DNA of 59,601 nucleotides from Lachnospiraceae bacterium (GTDB lineage: Bacteria; Bacillota; Clostridia; Lachnospirales; Lachnospiraceae). The stretch lies in assembly GCA_910575005.1 (NCBI GenBank), contig CAJTCL010000025.1, positions 1 through 59,601 of the forward strand, read 5' to 3'. This document shows, piece by piece, positions 51,999 through 59,601 of the stretch; the first letter of the stretch is position 1, and each line of letters opens with the position of its first letter. The translations under genes were made by a program, and so were the position numbers. The notes beneath the pieces were generated by a model. The model saw nothing but the letters and a program-made list of their open reading frames with translations, did no database searches and had not been told where the DNA came from.

Positions 51999-54722
51999 TC
52001 AAAGTGGATTGTGTTTTCTCTTTTCTGTATAATTTTTTTTATCTGTTGCTACCTTATCGTAAAGGATCCAGATCATAAATAGGAGGCAGGACAGGAGACT
52101 AATCAAGATGGCGGCTTGTTTGCCAGGAGGACTATAGAAGATGGAGACTTCATAGTTTCCGGCGGCAAGGGGAATACCAACAAAGGTTTTGTTGATGCAG
52201 GTGATGGGAGTTTCTGTCCCATTTACATAGGCTTTATACCCCTTGCGAAAGGGAAGACTAGTGCAAAAATAACCAGGATTTTCCAGGACGGCCCTTCCGT
52301 TTAATAGCAAGCTTCCAGCAGTCTGGGGCTGATTTTTGTTTTGATCATTAATCAAGGATTGTATGGTGCTGTTTCCCCAATCATCTGTGTCCATACAAAA
52401 GCCCTGCCAATTAGAGAGCGTATAATCTCCTGAGGAGAGTACAAGGTTAAGTGTTTCAATTGGTTCATTGGCAGAGAGAATCCAGGTAAATGTGTCATTG
52501 TGGTTCGGATATGCTGCATTCTTTCCAGATAGTTTATTGCGGATATTGTTGATGTCTATCGTCACTTCATCTCCTGTTGGGGAAGATACCTGCACAGTTA
52601 GAATCAATAAATGGCTGTTTAACTTGGTGGGAACATGTATTGTCAGGTGTGTATCTTCCTGATTTGTTGTCTTTGAGTCTGCATATTGCGGAAGATTAAA
52701 ATTTTCCAGCGAAATCGGACGGATTTTGGAAGCTGCCATCATCTGGTCAGCACTGTAGATTGTGGACAATGCATCAAGCTGCTTATTATTAGAATGATCA
52801 GGCACTATCGTATAGCGTGTCAAAGCCTCCAACGTATAGGGGAAAGATAACTTTTCAAATTCTGTTTGGCTCATTAAGGCGGTACTGCTATAAGCAATTG
52901 GCAGAACATTGGGATTTTCAGCAAGTACTCCTAAATCACCAGATTGTGTAATCGCTTGATAGCCCCAAGGGAGAAAATCTGGATGGGCCTGAATGTAGCG
53001 AATTCCCATAAAATAGGAGAAAAATGGGTTGGCGTCTGTCATCAGTGCTACCCGATTGCGGACACGAATTGGATTTCTCATCACATTATAGTAAAAGTCT
53101 GCATAATCATGATTAGTAACCGAGGAATACATGGAAGTACGTCCAAACCCCGATAACGGCTGGGTGTTTGTATTGGCATAAGGTTCAATCAGGCGTTCAA
53201 AACGGTAATTTTTGTCAGTCTGATTGATCAAGGATTGTTCTTGCTTAGAGCAAAGGGACTGACGTTGGTCATATTTGTAGATAAATGTTTCTTTTCTTGC
53301 GGCACAAATGCAGAAACATATTGCTGGCAGGCACAGAAGAAGGTATAGAGGGAGTGTCCGCAGCGGCAGAGAGCTTACAGCTATGCCATTTGTGCGAGGA
53401 GTACCAGTTTTAAATGATGTAAAATAGCGTTTTCCCATAGAGATTGCCGCAAAGGAGCACAACAGCCAGAGGAAGTCAGCCAAGATTCCTATACGGTAAT
53501 CTGCAAATAATGCAGGTATGAGGCATAGAATGCCCAGAGGAAGGCTGTGTTGTTCTCTTTCGGTAAATAGAGCGTCTAAAGTGCGTACGCACATCAGAAG
53601 CAGCAGCGGCACCAAGGGAATTAGTACCTTGTAGCGCACATACAAAAAGCCACTCAGTATGTAAGTAAGCAGATTGAACGTGAGACATAAAAGCAGAAAG
53701 ATGCTTAAAGTTCGATCAGTCTTGCGCCTTATACTTAACAACAATGTATAGAGACATAAGATAGTCAGTCCGCAGCCATAGGGATGGTACAACAGGCCTT
53801 CCAGATTACCCTGCAGAGATAAAATTTGCTGCAAAGAGGCAGGTGTTCCAGCATCCTTGACAGTGGAGAGAAGATCAAGTGCTGTGGGTAATAGCAAGAT
53901 CGCTGCCATACCGATTGCCAGCAAAATGGAGGCAGCAAATTTGACGCACAACAATTTATGGTCTAAGAGTAGTCTGTAAAATGGTGTATTATGGTTGTTC
54001 CATTGCTTGTTTCTAGATAGACATTGAAGGAAATATGCACTGCAGACCACCAGGACAGCAGGGGCAAAATAATAGCTATGCAAACACACCGAGAAGATAG
54101 AAATGGTCAGAAGCCAAATCTTTTCATGTTCCATCAGCATTTCTATTCCCCAAAGCGCCAGTATGAGAAAGGGCATATAATTTACAAACATAATCTGACG
54201 GTGTGTATGGAAAAAGCAGGCAGCTAAGGGGTAGAGTACTGCTCCCAGAAAGGCAAAAAATGACAGTGATACATGTCGTTTCAGCCAGAAATAGCACAAC
54301 AATGTTCCAATCACAAGTTCCAGAACGGCATATCCAGAAATGATATCTGTCATAGGTGTACCTGGTAATAAAAAAGAGATCAGCACATCTGGCCGCAAAA
54401 ATCCATAATAGGAAAAATCATAGCTGTTACTGCCAGCGCCCAGGGGAAGCCAGTCAGGGAGTAACTTTCCGGTTTCATAAAATGTAGTGCGATACTGTTC
54501 GGCAACAGCCACATGCTGGCTAAACCAATCGCCCTCAGATCCCAACAGAGCATGTTCTGGAAGAACAAAATGGAGACTTGCGAACACAAGCAGTATCAAT
54601 ATGGCTGGATAAAGAAAAAAGGCTATTTTTCGTGATTCTGTGGAATATTGAAAATCATGTGACCTGGAGGGCTCTCGATTTTGAAAAGAAAATTTTTCAC
54701 GGCAAAATATTACAAGTTTCAT
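51999..54722 (-). CDS. YfhO family membrane protein (probable GT-C glycosyltransferase)
   Basis: This 907-residue polytopic protein has a cytoplasmic N-terminus, a first TM (about 33-52), an extracytoplasmic loop with GSEGDWFSQHV (possible catalytic D65), roughly ten more TM helices to about residue 470, a large extracytoplasmic beta-rich domain (about 480-865; SFPYTLEALTRY, FPRKGYKAYVNG-like end) and a last TM near the C-terminus. YfhO proteins transfer the sugar from the undecaprenyl carrier to an envelope polymer. AAAGGAA precedes the ATG. The pairing with the downstream CsbB-type gene supports the function; the acceptor polymer is not known. Confidence 0.9.
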   Translation of the reverse strand: MKLVIFCREKFSFQNREPSRSHDFQYSTESRKIAFFLYPAILILLVFASLHFVLPEHALLGSEGDWFSQHVAVAEQYRTTFYETGKLLPDWLPLGAGSNSYDFSYYGFLRPDVLISFLLPGTPMTDIISGYAVLELVIGTLLCYFWLKRHVSLSFFAFLGAVLYPLAACFFHTHRQIMFVNYMPFLILALWGIEMLMEHEKIWLLTISIFSVCLHSYYFAPAVLVVCSAYFLQCLSRNKQWNNHNTPFYRLLLDHKLLCVKFAASILLAIGMAAILLLPTALDLLSTVKDAGTPASLQQILSLQGNLEGLLYHPYGCGLTILCLYTLLLSIRRKTDRTLSIFLLLCLTFNLLTYILSGFLYVRYKVLIPLVPLLLLMCVRTLDALFTEREQHSLPLGILCLIPALFADYRIGILADFLWLLCSFAAISMGKRYFTSFKTGTPRTNGIAVSSLPLRTLPLYLLLCLPAICFCICAARKETFIYKYDQRQSLCSKQEQSLINQTDKNYRFERLIEPYANTNTQPLSGFGRTSMYSSVTNHDYADFYYNVMRNPIRVRNRVALMTDANPFFSYFMGIRYIQAHPDFLPWGYQAITQSGDLGVLAENPNVLPIAYSSTALMSQTEFEKLSFPYTLEALTRYTIVPDHSNNKQLDALSTIYSADQMMAASKIRPISLENFNLPQYADSKTTNQEDTHLTIHVPTKLNSHLLILTVQVSSPTGDEVTIDINNIRNKLSGKNAAYPNHNDTFTWILSANEPIETLNLVLSSGDYTLSNWQGFCMDTDDWGNSTIQSLINDQNKNQPQTAGSLLLNGRAVLENPGYFCTSLPFRKGYKAYVNGTETPITCINKTFVGIPLAAGNYEVSIFYSPPGKQAAILISLLSCLLFMIWILYDKVATDKKNYTEKRKHNPL

Positions 54723-54818
54723 ATCAGAGTTCCTTTCATTGATAAAAACGAGTAGAACGTGTTTTTCACTACAAGCAAGAGTATAAAGTGAAGATCTTAA
54801 AAATCCACCAAAGAAAAT

Positions 54819-54838
54819 CTAAAGATTTCTTAAGATTT
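54819..54838 (+). promoter_or_regulatory. 10-bp tandem repeat upstream of the OmpR-type regulator
   Basis: TCTAAAGATT and TCTTAAGATT stand back to back, with a looser third unit (TTCTTTTATA) after them. OmpR/PhoB-type regulators bind head-to-tail repeats of this length, so autoregulation is plausible. A possible -10 (GGTAAACTGTATAC) follows at about 54860. Confidence 0.45.
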
Positions 54839-54904
54839 TCTTTTATAAGTCAAAAATATGGTAAACTGTATACGAAATCAATGCAGAATATAGGAGAGCT
54901 AGAT

Positions 54905-55675
54905 ATGAGTGATATGAAAGAATCGAAGATACTGTTGGTGGATGATAATGAGGAAATCCGTGAAGTTGTAAACATTTTATTGTCTGGAGAAGGCTTTTGG
55001 GTAGAGGAGGCCGCCGATGGTATTCAGGCATTAAAAAAGATTCAGACAGAAAGCTATGATCTGGTAATTCTGGATGTAATGATGCCTGGTCTGAATGGCT
55101 ATCAGACTTGTCTGGAAATACGTAAGTTTAGTAATGCACCAATATTGTTTTTAAGTGCTCGTTCTCAGGTGGAGGACAAGACTTTGGGATTTTCAAGTGG
55201 TGGGGATGATTATCTTCCTAAGCCATTTTCTTATCAGGAGCTGCTAAGCAGGGTAAAGGCATTGATACGTCGCTATCAGGTGTATCAGGGCAAGATTCAC
55301 GATGAACAGAAGGAGGCAGAAAGCAATCATTATTCTGAATCCTCAAATATGGCTTCAAAGCAGCAGGAAGCAGACAATGTGATTACACTTTCAGGATTGA
55401 AAATTTATCAACAACAAGGGCGGGTACTGCAAAATGGGCAAGAGTTGGAATTGACAGATTTAGAATTTGCTATTTTATGTCTGCTTGGAGAGAATCGCGG
55501 CCAAATTTTTTCTGCACAGCATTTATATGAGAGTGTCTGGCAGGAGCCGTATTATTACGGGGCTGCCAACACAGTTATGGTACATATCCGTAATTTGCGC
55601 CGCAAGATTGAGGAAGATCCACATGAGCCGAAAATTATAAAAAATGTGTGGGGAAAGGGGTATCGCTGTGGTTAG
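54905..55675 (+). CDS. OmpR/VanR-type response regulator
   Basis: This 256-residue regulator has a receiver domain (7-120) with VDDNEE and phosphoacceptor D57 in LVILDVMMPGLNG, a hydrophilic linker longer than usual (about 128-160: KIHDEQKEAESNHYSESSN) and a winged-helix output domain (ELTDLEFAILCLLGENRGQIFSAQHLYESVW, NTVMVHIRNLRRKIE). ATG 54905 follows TAGGAGAG by 7 bp; an in-frame extension of 39 residues has no ribosome-binding site. It overlaps the kinase gene and is divergent from yfhO, which it may regulate. Confidence 0.93.
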   Translation: MSDMKESKILLVDDNEEIREVVNILLSGEGFWVEEAADGIQALKKIQTESYDLVILDVMMPGLNGYQTCLEIRKFSNAPILFLSARSQVEDKTLGFSSGGDDYLPKPFSYQELLSRVKALIRRYQVYQGKIHDEQKEAESNHYSESSNMASKQQEADNVITLSGLKIYQQQGRVLQNGQELELTDLEFAILCLLGENRGQIFSAQHLYESVWQEPYYYGAANTVMVHIRNLRRKIEEDPHEPKIIKNVWGKGYRCG

Positions 55676-57026
55676 GTGCTGGAAATGCATGAGGAAGAGA
55701 ATTCCAGGGTTTCCTACAAAGGTGACAATAAGAGTATTATTGCTGTTACTTTTCTGTGCGTCTTTAAGTATTTGTTGTTTTCGTTATCTGATGCAGTGGC
55801 AGACTTGGACATACTTTCAACTGCTTGAAGGGGGTTTTTTGGGATATGATCCAGAAAAGATTATGCAGGAAATCAGTGAGAAAGCAAAAAATATCACATT
55901 TCATGAGTTAAGCCAGAAGCAGTTGGAGGAGATTTTAGATCTACAAAAATATGATGATGGCTATACTTATTTTAGTTTTTATGATGCACAGAGCGGTGAT
56001 TTTCAATTTCGCACGATCGCTTCAGTAGATTGGAATCACTTCGACAATACAATCTTTTGGTATCATGATGTAGCATATAATTCTGGCATGGATTATATGG
56101 AATTTGTTGATTTTGCGGATACCACAGAACAAATTATAATTTATTCTATGCACCAGGCAAAGATTGTAATTCCCTATTTTTTTATAGTGTTTTTTATCAG
56201 TATCATGTGTCTGTTGCCAGTTCCAGTCTATATCTGGGGAAGAATGCGATATGTTCGCAGGATTAAAGATGAAATTCAGGTGATGGCAGACGGCGATCTG
56301 GAGCATCCTATTACAGTAAAAGGCCAAGATGAGTTGGGGATTCTTGCAAAAAATCTTGATGGAATGCGCGTCGCACTTGAGGAGAATAGCCGTAAAGAAC
56401 AGGAGGGGCAGAGAGCAAACCAGGAGTTAATTCGCTCGCTCTCTCACGATCTACGCACCCCGCTGACTACGTTATATGGTTATTTGGAGATTTTGGAACA
56501 GAATAAGTGCTCTCAGGAAAAGCAGATTGATTATCTGGCTCGCTGTATCACTAAGGTAGAGGAAATCCGTATTTTGTCCGATAAAATGTTTGAATATGCA
56601 TTTGTCTATGGCAAAGAGGAAGGAGTGGAGCTTACAGAAATTTATTTGAAGGAGTTGTTAGAAGAGCTGGAGCAGAACCGTGAGTTCCTGGAACTGAAAG
56701 GATTTTCTGTGCAGACAGAATTTTTGGCAGAAGAGGGAAAAATTATGGGCAATGTTATGTTTTTCCAGCGTATTTTTAGCAATTTATTTACCAATATTTT
56801 AAAATATGCAGATCAAGATCAAAGCATTGTCTGGACAGTGAAGGTGGATCGGGGTATGCTTTGTTTTCTGTTTTGGAATCAGAAATTGCGCAGCCGAAAG
56901 TTGGTGGAGAGTAATGGAATAGGATTGAAGAGTGTTCGCAGGATGGTGGAATTACAGAATGGCAGCGTTTTTATGACTGGAGATGGAGATCATTTTGCTT
57001 TGACGATGAAGTTTCCATTGATATAG
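55668..57026 (+). CDS. sensor histidine kinase, VanS-like
   Basis: This membrane kinase of about 452 residues has TM1 (about 20-40), an extracytoplasmic sensor region of about 125 residues, TM2 (about 166-190), HAMP (about 190-245) and a HisKA motif, SLSHDLRTPLTTLYGYLEIL, with H260. The ATPase domain has an N box (NLFTNILKYADQD) and GIGLKSVRRMVELQNG, but the usual D-x-G-x-G1 box is degraded (FLFWNQKLRSRKLVESN), as in some VanS-group kinases. GTG 55668 was chosen because AAAGGGG lies 7 bp upstream and it overlaps the regulator stop by 8 bp; ATG 55644 and ATG 55689 are alternatives. Confidence 0.88.
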   Translation: MVRCWKCMRKRIPGFPTKVTIRVLLLLLFCASLSICCFRYLMQWQTWTYFQLLEGGFLGYDPEKIMQEISEKAKNITFHELSQKQLEEILDLQKYDDGYTYFSFYDAQSGDFQFRTIASVDWNHFDNTIFWYHDVAYNSGMDYMEFVDFADTTEQIIIYSMHQAKIVIPYFFIVFFISIMCLLPVPVYIWGRMRYVRRIKDEIQVMADGDLEHPITVKGQDELGILAKNLDGMRVALEENSRKEQEGQRANQELIRSLSHDLRTPLTTLYGYLEILEQNKCSQEKQIDYLARCITKVEEIRILSDKMFEYAFVYGKEEGVELTEIYLKELLEELEQNREFLELKGFSVQTEFLAEEGKIMGNVMFFQRIFSNLFTNILKYADQDQSIVWTVKVDRGMLCFLFWNQKLRSRKLVESNGIGLKSVRRMVELQNGSVFMTGDGDHFALTMKFPLI

Positions 57027-57042
57027 AAGGGAGGAAGAGCGT

Positions 57043-57546
57043 ATGAGAGAGCAATTAACAAAAAGTGATGTCAAGAAGATTGAGGAAGAGATTGAGTATC
57101 GGAAGTTAGTGGTGCGCAAAGAATGCATTGAGGCAGTTAAGGAGGCGAGAGCACACGGAGATTTAAGTGAAAATTTTGAATATCATGCAGCCAAAAAGGA
57201 CAAGAATAAAAATGAGAGCCGCATTCGTTATCTGGAACGTATGTTGAAAACAGCAGATATTGTCTCAGATACCTCCAAGGAAGATGAGGTGGGAATGAAC
57301 AATACTGTGACAGTGTATTTTGAGGAGGATCAGGAGGAGCAGACGTTTCGTCTGGTGACATCCATCCGCGGAAATTCTATGAAAAATCGTATTAGTATAG
57401 AATCTCCGATTGGGAAAGCTATTCTTGGGCATAAAGTAGGGGATCGGATTGAGATTAAAGTCAACGATCAATATAGTTATTTTATTGTGATCAAGAAGAT
57501 TGAAAATACATCTGAAGATGTAAATGATACAATACGGACATACTAG
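57043..57546 (+). CDS. greA: transcription elongation factor GreA family protein
   Basis: This 167-residue protein would rescue backtracked RNA polymerase by stimulating transcript cleavage. It has the N-terminal antiparallel coiled coil with the acidic tip HGDLSENFEYHAAK (D40 and E43) and the C-terminal FKBP-like domain (SIESPIGKAILGHKVGDRIEI). A GGGAGGAAG ribosome-binding site lies 16 bp after the kinase stop, so it is probably the third gene of that operon. A second greA may exist elsewhere, given this unusual context. Confidence 0.93.
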   Translation: MREQLTKSDVKKIEEEIEYRKLVVRKECIEAVKEARAHGDLSENFEYHAAKKDKNKNESRIRYLERMLKTADIVSDTSKEDEVGMNNTVTVYFEEDQEEQTFRLVTSIRGNSMKNRISIESPIGKAILGHKVGDRIEIKVNDQYSYFIVIKKIENTSEDVNDTIRTY

Positions 57547-57564
57547 TCTCGTATTGTATCATTT
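57522..57564 (+). terminator. Perfect 15-bp inverted repeat at the end of greA
   Basis: AAATGATACAATACG (57522-57536) and CGTATTGTATCATTT (57550-57564) are exact inverted copies around a 13-nt loop. The left arm is within the greA coding end. A T-run is lacking (ATTTGATG), so termination is likely but not certain. Confidence 0.7.
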
Positions 57565-57598
57565 GATGTCAGGAAGTCCAAAGTAAGAGTAATAGAAA

Positions 57599-57955
57599 TT
57601 ATTCTTTCTTTGGGCTTTTTGAATGTTTCATGGAAAGACTTTGATAGAATTTGGCCTGTTCTATGAGAAGCTCCTGACGCTCTGGAACCAGGGAACGATA
57701 GAGATGAATCAAGGCTCCTTCGGCGGGATTTAAAGTTGAGGGTGCAGGTTTCTTCTCGCTGCTAAGTCCGAGAAGGTAGTCTGTAGAAACATCAAAGTAG
57801 CGTGCCAGACGAACTAGGGTCTGAAGATCTGGCTGCCGATGCTGTGTGACATATCCATTTAATGTGGAGTATGCGAAGTTCAGCTCGGCAGACAGGTCTT
57901 TTTGTTTAATATTTCTCTCCTGAATTAGATTTTCAAGACGTAAATGGAAATCCAT
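57599..57955 (-). CDS. XRE-family transcriptional regulator (first of a pair)
   Basis: This 118-residue protein has an HTH at about 8-62 (LIQERNIKQKDLSAELNFAYSTLNGYVTQHRQPDLQTLVRLARYFDVSTDYLLGL) and a C-terminal helical tail (EGALIHLYRSLVPERQELLIEQAKFY). ATG 57955 is 5 bp after GGGAGGTG, so an ATG five codons further upstream, inside that ribosome-binding site, was rejected. It is paralogous to the next XRE gene in both HTH and tail. No toxin-like or phage gene is adjacent. Confidence 0.92.
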   Translation of the reverse strand: MDFHLRLENLIQERNIKQKDLSAELNFAYSTLNGYVTQHRQPDLQTLVRLARYFDVSTDYLLGLSSEKKPAPSTLNPAEGALIHLYRSLVPERQELLIEQAKFYQSLSMKHSKSPKKE

Positions 57956-58079
57956 AGAAACACCTCCCATTTAGATAAAATTACACCCTCATCTTAATAG
58001 AAGCGTTTCCGTTCAGAACTTGAAATATACAAATAGAGGAAATGAATATGCGTATCGCGTGAAAAAGACAACAAGAAAA

Positions 58080-58126
58080 GCGAAAACATATCTAAAACCA
58101 GTGTTTTGTCTCAGATATGTTTTCGC
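58080..58126 (-). terminator. Terminator of the second XRE gene
   Basis: GCGAAAACATATCT and AGATATGTTTTCGC are perfect inverted copies; on the minus strand the hairpin is followed by TTTTCTTG. It separates the two XRE genes. Confidence 0.85.
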
Positions 58127-58154
58127 AATTTTTGGCACAAAATAGCGTGGTGTT

Positions 58155-58514
58155 CTATTTCTTGCGCATGTTAGAGGTATCAAGATCCTGTTTGGAGTAC
58201 ATATGTGCCTGTTTAATCAGATAACTTTGTTCTTGCGGACCAAGTGAACGATAAATTTCAAGCAAATCACCTTCATTGTCATCGTAATATTTGTTGGAAT
58301 CATAGGGACGACGAATATTGGTGACACCTAAAAGGTAATCTATAGATACTTCAAAATAATTGGCCAGTTTAATTAGCGTGGCGAAATCTGGTTCACGATT
58401 TCTCCGCAAATATCCATTTAATGTGGAAGGCGCTATATGCAGCTTTTTCGCTAATCCTCTCTGAGTAAGATCATGTTCTTCTAAAAGATTTTCCAGCCTT
58501 GTAGAAAATTTCAT
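58155..58514 (-). CDS. XRE-family transcriptional regulator (second of a pair)
   Basis: This 119-residue protein has an HTH at about 6-60 (LLEEHDLTQRGLAKKLHIAPSTLNGYLRRNREPDFATLIKLANYFEVSIDYLLGV) followed by a tail (EGDLLEIYRSLGPQEQSYLIKQAHMY) resembling that of the neighbouring XRE protein. AGAGGAA precedes the ATG. The shared tail motif E-G-x-L-(I/L)-x-(I/L)-YRSL suggests a common dimerisation or ligand role. It is transcribed separately because a terminator lies between the pair. Confidence 0.92.
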   Translation of the reverse strand: MKFSTRLENLLEEHDLTQRGLAKKLHIAPSTLNGYLRRNREPDFATLIKLANYFEVSIDYLLGVTNIRRPYDSNKYYDDNEGDLLEIYRSLGPQEQSYLIKQAHMYSKQDLDTSNMRKK

Positions 58515-58660
58515 AAAATATTCCTCTTTTGTAACAATCCGTAAATGCTCTATAGGAATATTCTACGGTAAAATAATGAAGAGACGCAGAAAATACGCAA
58601 TAATCATATAGTATTCGCATTTGTGAACACTAATCCATATCTAATTTTAAGAAGTATTGA

Positions 58661-59395
58661 CTATTGCCAGCCTCCATCAAAGGCAATAATTTGGCCAGTC
58701 AGATAGGCAGGAGCATTGGCCAAAGATGCAACAAGTTGTGCAGTTTCTTCGGGGGTTCCAAAACGTCCGGCGGGAATTTCATCTGCAAGCTGATTCCGTT
58801 CTTCTTTGGAAAAGCATTGATTCATTTTGGTATCAATGACACCACAGGCAATGGCATTGACAGAAATATTGCTGGGGGCAAGTTCCTTAGCAAGAGCCTT
58901 TGTAAAGGCGTTGACGCCGCCTTTTGAGGCGGAATAAGCCACTTCACAGGAAGCTCCAGTAATTCCCCATACAGAGGAGATGTTTATGATACGGCCATAT
59001 TGATTGTGAACCATATTGGGGATTGCGTGTTTGCAGCAACAGAAGACGGAGGTGAGATTCGTTTGAATCACCTGATTCCAATCTTCCAGTCGCAGATCAG
59101 AAAGAAGGCCAATATGTGAAATTCCAGCATTATTGATTAGTATAGTGACAGAACCTAATTTTTCTTCAATTATCTGGAAAGCTTGCGCTACAAAATTCTC
59201 CTCACCGATATCTCCAATTAGGGTCAGGCAGGGAATATGCCAAGTATCTTTTAATGATGCCGCAAATTCTTCCAATTCTGTTGCAGAATGTTTGCAGTTC
59301 AAAGCAAGTGAATAGCCAGCCTCGGCAAATTTTTCGGCAATGGCACGACCAATACCACGGGAAGCTCCGCTGATAAATGCTATTTCTGATTTCAT
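58661..59395 (-). CDS. SDR-family NAD(P)H oxidoreductase, FabG/YmfI-like
   Basis: This 244-residue short-chain dehydrogenase has the cofactor motif SGASRGIGRAI (about 9-19), NNAGIS, and the catalytic S-Y-K set in ISSVWGITGASCEVAYSASKGGVNAF. The SVWG/GASCEVxYSASKGG wording matches YmfI-like enzymes that reduce 5-aminopentanone on elongation factor P; a FabG-type 3-oxoacyl-ACP reductase is the alternative. No fatty-acid genes are adjacent. ATG 59395 follows AAAGGAG by 9 bp; an in-frame ATG 25 codons upstream lies in the promoter region. Confidence 0.88.
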   Translation of the reverse strand: MKSEIAFISGASRGIGRAIAEKFAEAGYSLALNCKHSATELEEFAASLKDTWHIPCLTLIGDIGEENFVAQAFQIIEEKLGSVTILINNAGISHIGLLSDLRLEDWNQVIQTNLTSVFCCCKHAIPNMVHNQYGRIINISSVWGITGASCEVAYSASKGGVNAFTKALAKELAPSNISVNAIACGVIDTKMNQCFSKEERNQLADEIPAGRFGTPEETAQLVASLANAPAYLTGQIIAFDGGWQ

Positions 59396-59506
59396 AGGTG
59401 TAACTCCTTTTGTATTATTATTTAAAAATTTTGCTGAGGGAACTGTAACGCATTGGCTTGAAATTGTCAAGAAATACCCACGACAAACGCATGAATGAAT
59501 AAATTA

Positions 59507-59535
59507 TGAACATTTCATCCATTTTTTGGTATAAT
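59507..59535 (+). promoter_or_regulatory. Promoter of the gene at the right edge
   Basis: TGAACA (59507-59512), 17 bp, TATAAT (59530-59535), 26 bp before an ATG with AAAAAAGGATGG upstream. Confidence 0.55.
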
Positions 59536-59560
59536 CAAAGAAAAAAGGATGGATTTGTTC

Positions 59561-59601
59561 ATGAAAGCACTTTTAGATTATGTAAGTACAGTTACAGATA
59601 T
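59561..59601 (+). CDS. start of an unidentified gene cut by the window edge
   Basis: The frame reads MKALLDYVSTVTD and is cut at the edge. Promoter and ribosome-binding site support a real gene divergent from the SDR. A membrane transporter of the alanine/glycine symporter type often starts like this, but 13 residues are too few to call it. Confidence 0.5.
   Translation, partial: MKALLDYVSTVTD

Noticed and set aside
57599-58514. Phage or toxin-antitoxin origin of the XRE pair
   Set aside because: No toxin-sized partner, integrase or phage gene is adjacent, and both genes have ordinary terminators and ribosome-binding sites.

Overview
The window looks like a chromosomal segment from a Gram-positive anaerobe of the Lachnospiraceae, possibly Blautia-like; this is inferred from gene content and was not searched. 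The reasons are low-to-moderate GC, strong AGGAGG ribosome-binding sites, tRNA genes without encoded CCA, NADP-type glutamate dehydrogenase, phosphoketolase, small DUF6774- and DUF6512-type proteins, YesN-type regulators and very large secreted GH43 enzymes with bacterial Ig-like tails.

Layout. 1-885: the 3' end of a 23S rRNA gene, six tRNAs (Asp, Val, Thr, Tyr, initiator Met, Phe) and a terminator; the tail of tRNA-Tyr is repeated downstream. 886-1201: a GC-rich palindromic intergenic element. 1202-4707: a sulfate-activation/PAPS operon (cysD, a cysN-cysC fusion interrupted by an in-frame TGA, cysQ). 4783-6837: four small minus-strand genes (DUF1877, DUF6774, an unknown protein, DUF6512). 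7146-12826: separately transcribed metabolic genes (gdhA, putP, xfp), with a 162-bp symmetrical palindromic element before putP. 13366-15990: an isolated AT-rich gene encoding a fusion of SF1 helicase, PD-(D/E)XK nuclease and DEDDh exonuclease; it is the best candidate here for an undescribed nucleic-acid-processing or defence system. 16110-19061: a secreted arabinanase. 19357-23610: nth, a DUF1015 gene, a MocR-type regulator and a small alarmone synthetase. 23755-25488: a chemoreceptor.

25750-50917 is a furanose-polysaccharide locus: two paralogous AraC-type response regulators around one soluble LytS/YesM-type kinase, an AraR-like GntR/LacI repressor, an ABC importer resembling YtfQRT-YjfF, and three tandem paralogous secreted GH43 enzymes whose last 730 bp have been duplicated or homogenised. 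Secreted enzymes would release arabinofuranose (or galactofuranose) units, the importer would take them up, and the repressor and two-component genes would control expression. Phosphoketolase could serve pentose catabolism.

51015-57546: a CsbB-type glycosyltransferase and a YfhO-type membrane protein (envelope glycosylation), then a divergent OmpR-type two-component system and greA. 57599-59395: two paralogous XRE regulators and an SDR reductase. The first codons of another gene lie at the right edge.

Start sites were moved to the ATG/GTG best placed relative to a Shine-Dalgarno sequence wherever the longest frame was less plausible. All functional calls come from motif recognition by eye; no database search was run.
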